From DASYQD01 sp036005845 (lineage in GTDB: Bacteria; Acidobacteriota; Thermoanaerobaculia; Multivoradales; JAIOJS01): a stretch of DNA of 49,988 nt. Shown piece after piece: positions 48,079-49,988 of this stretch; position 1 is the first letter of the stretch, and each line of letters begins with the position of its first letter. Location: NCBI GenBank assembly GCA_036005845.1, contig DASYQD010000070.1:1-49988 (forward strand), read 5' to 3'. Under the pieces are notes generated by a model, which was not told the DNA's origin, made no database searches, and saw only the letters and a list, made by a program, of their open reading frames with translations. A program made the translations under genes and the position numbers.

Positions 48079-49988
48079 ATGAAGAAGAGAACGGCCATTG
48101 TCGCCCTGATAGCTGCGGTATGGGGCGGCGCCGCTTGGGGACAAGTCGGCGAGACGTGCACCGTGAGCGTCTTGAATCGAAGCGCTCCCGTCGCTCCGGA
48201 CGGTAGTTGGGTCGTGCCGAGCGTGCCAGCGGGCACCGGGCTGGTTCGCGCTCGTGTGACTTGTGTCGATGGCGGGATAACGCGCAGCGGCCAGTCGCGA
48301 TGGTTCGAGCTCGCGCCGAACCAGATACTGAAGATCTCCGATTTCGACTTCTCCTCCGCCGTTTCCGTTCCTCTCCAGCTCCACGTCTCCTCCGGCTCGA
48401 CCGTGCTCTCGGCGGCGGGCGCCACGGCGCAGCTGAAGGTGACTGCGACGTATCCCGACGGCTCGACCGCCGATCTGACTTCCAGCGCACTAGGCACCAC
48501 TTACGCCGTGAGCAACCCGGCAATAGCGGAGGTGAACGAGAGCGCAGTGGTTACCGCGAGAACAAGCGGCCCAGTACTGGTGACCGCGTCGAACGACGGC
48601 GCGATCGCGGTCATCAACCTGCAGGTCGTCCTCTCGGGTGACGTCGACAACGACGGCTTGCCCGACGACTGGGAGGTCCGGTTCGGATTCGATCCCACGA
48701 ACCCCGCCGATGCCATCGACGACCCCGACAGCGACGCCCTCACCAACCTCCGAGAGTTCCAGCTCGGCACCGACCCGACCAAGCGCGACTCCGATGGCGA
48801 CAGCCTCTATGACGGCGAGGAGGTCGATCGCTATCACACGAATCCGCTGTTGCGCGATACAGACGGCGATCAAGTTAGCGACGGCCTGGAAGTGCTCGCG
48901 GGCAGCGACCCGCTCGATCCGTTGAGCGTGAACCTACGCGGTATCCTGGTGTCGCTACAGGTCGCGCCGAGCGCCTTCACGATCACGTTCAATACCATCC
49001 TGGGCGAGGCCTCGCGCCAGCTGCGCGTCTCCGCCGTCCTGCTCGACGGCTCGACGATCGACGCCACGCGTGCCCTCTATGGCACGTCGTACAGCTCCAG
49101 CGACCTGCGGATTGCGAGCTTCGGGGCGGAGGCCGGCCGCGTGTTCGCCGGCGAGAGCGGCACGGCGACGGTCCGTGCGCTCAATAATGGCCTGTCGGCG
49201 GACGCCGTGGTAACCGTCGAAACACTGGCGCCGGTGGCGCTCTCCCATCTAGGTATCGGCGGCTACCCGACGAGCCTGCGGGTGGTGGGCGACTTGGTGT
49301 TCGTTGCCGCGGCGCCGGTCGCCGGCACGAGCTCTGGCGGCGGCTTGTACGTCGTCGACGTGAGCAACCCCAACGTGCCGGCGTTGCGCTCCTATCTGCC
49401 GATGGCGGTCGCATACGACGTGGTGGTCGACGGACAGGTCGCCTACGTCACCGGCGCTCTCCAAGGGTGCGGGTCGGCTGCCGGCTACGGCGACGGGTGT
49501 GCATTGCTCGCCGTCGACCTCTCAGCTCCCGCCGCTCCCGTCGTCGTCGCCACGATGCCCTTCGGGGTCGCACGCGGCTTGGCTATCAATGGCGATGTCC
49601 TCTACGTGGCGACCAACGGCGGCCTCGCGGTGATCGACATCTCGGTCCCGGCGCATCCGCAACTCGTCACCACGGTGCCACTGCCGGCAGGCAGCGCCCG
49701 TATCGCCTTGGCGCGCAACCTGGTGTACGTGGGCGGCACGACCTCGGTGTCGATTCTCGACGGCACGGATCCCATGCTGCCCGTCAAGGTCGCGGAAGTA
49801 CCGGGCTGGGCTACGGCCGTCGCGGCCCGCGACAATCGCGCCTACGACATATCTCCCTGGTCGCCGTCGATCACCGTCCTCGATACCTCGCTGGCCAACA
49901 ACCCCGTGGCGGTTGGTACCAGCCAGGGATTCCACTATCTCTTCGGGTTCGCGCTCGCCGGCCGCTTCGGGCTCGGCGCCGACGTCTA
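48079..49988 (+). CDS. Exported protein with Big2, type-3-like Ca repeats and LVIVD blades, C-terminus cut
   Basis: Frame read by hand; open from ATG 48079 (GGAGGG five bases upstream) to the window end, 636 residues. A signal peptide (TAIVALIAAVWGGAAWG) is followed by a Big2-like module (TAQLKVTATYPDGSTADLT, then VSNPAIAEVNESAVVTARTSG). Next are calcium-binding type-3-like repeats (DVDNDGLPDDWEVRFGFD, DSDGDSLYDGEEVDRY, DTDGDQVSDGLEVLAGSD), a second Ig-like region, and repeated LVIVD-type blades (GLYVVDVSNPNVPAL, GLAVIDISVPAHPQLV) of a beta-propeller. Such architectures are common on Gram-negative surface proteins. It follows the 47081-48001 gene by 77 bases. The end and any sorting tail lie outside the window. 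Confidence 0.85.
   Translation, partial: MKKRTAIVALIAAVWGGAAWGQVGETCTVSVLNRSAPVAPDGSWVVPSVPAGTGLVRARVTCVDGGITRSGQSRWFELAPNQILKISDFDFSSAVSVPLQLHVSSGSTVLSAAGATAQLKVTATYPDGSTADLTSSALGTTYAVSNPAIAEVNESAVVTARTSGPVLVTASNDGAIAVINLQVVLSGDVDNDGLPDDWEVRFGFDPTNPADAIDDPDSDALTNLREFQLGTDPTKRDSDGDSLYDGEEVDRYHTNPLLRDTDGDQVSDGLEVLAGSDPLDPLSVNLRGILVSLQVAPSAFTITFNTILGEASRQLRVSAVLLDGSTIDATRALYGTSYSSSDLRIASFGAEAGRVFAGESGTATVRALNNGLSADAVVTVETLAPVALSHLGIGGYPTSLRVVGDLVFVAAAPVAGTSSGGGLYVVDVSNPNVPALRSYLPMAVAYDVVVDGQVAYVTGALQGCGSAAGYGDGCALLAVDLSAPAAPVVVATMPFGVARGLAINGDVLYVATNGGLAVIDISVPAHPQLVTTVPLPAGSARIALARNLVYVGGTTSVSILDGTDPMLPVKVAEVPGWATAVAARDNRAYDISPWSPSITVLDTSLANNPVAVGTSQGFHYLFGFALAGRFGLGADV

Noticed and set aside
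1..49988. CRISPR array, tRNA, rRNA, IS element, prophage
   Set aside because: No spaced identical repeats, no tRNA-like cloverleaf in the gaps I read, no transposase, integrase or phage structural genes.

Overview
The window is a high-GC, densely coded stretch of bacterial chromosome with 42 supported protein genes, two of them cut by the window edges. I see no rRNA, tRNA, CRISPR array, insertion sequence or phage genes, and no gap between genes longer than about 300 bases. Lipoprotein signals, twin-arginine signals, a C-terminal IPTL-type sorting tail and large secreted repeat proteins point to a diderm bacterium. The mix (PadR regulator, DUF11/Kelch surface protein, SrkA, Hsp33, an alkyl-DHAP-synthase-like enzyme, bacterial dynamin) would suit Acidobacteriota, Myxococcota or Binatota-like lineages. 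This is an inference from gene content, not a placement.

Layout. 1-9.1 kb: a cut M24 peptidase, then two paralogous copies of an uncharacterised two-gene module (an exported protein plus a four-helix membrane protein, 529-2248 and 6626-9054). Between the copies lie rimO-ribF, a PilZ protein and a MinD-like ATPase. 9-12.3 kb: a Kelch/DUF11 surface protein with an IPTL-like anchor and a puzzling start. 12.3-18.6 kb: a Tat-signal aminotransferase, a quinone oxidoreductase, arfB, an RlmL-type methyltransferase, a lone receiver protein, a histone-H1-like protein and srkA. 18.6-24.7 kb: a vapBC-type pair, padR, a DUF1223 lipoprotein, a cupredoxin-like lipoprotein, an M48 protease, a DUF6901-like protein, a Nif3-like protein and a second (ParE-type) toxin-antitoxin pair.

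24.7-33.2 kb: the leftward run radC, hslO, metG, tatD, and a rightward run with agmatinase, a PIN-like protein, a dynamin-like GTPase and a cold-shock protein. 33.2-40.9 kb: a leftward run with a MrfA-MrfB-type helicase-exonuclease fusion, an alkyl-DHAP-synthase-like FAD enzyme, glpD and a lipid kinase; the last three together suggest glycerolipid or ether-lipid metabolism. 41-50 kb: a rightward run of exported proteins (vanadium haloperoxidase family, a 1433-residue Ig-like protein, an STN-like/Big2 protein, and a cut type-3-repeat/LVIVD protein). Much of this last run, most clearly about 43.8-48 kb, looks more AT-rich at wobble positions than the housekeeping genes.

Most interesting points: the duplicated exported/membrane two-gene module; the fused MrfA-MrfB repair enzyme with a palindromic repeat element translated inside its linker; the AGPS-GlpD-lipid kinase cluster with a probable CTG start; in-frame microsatellites in metG and radC; a possible 1-nt homopolymer frameshift at the start of the Kelch/DUF11 gene; and compact promoters that may give leaderless mRNAs.
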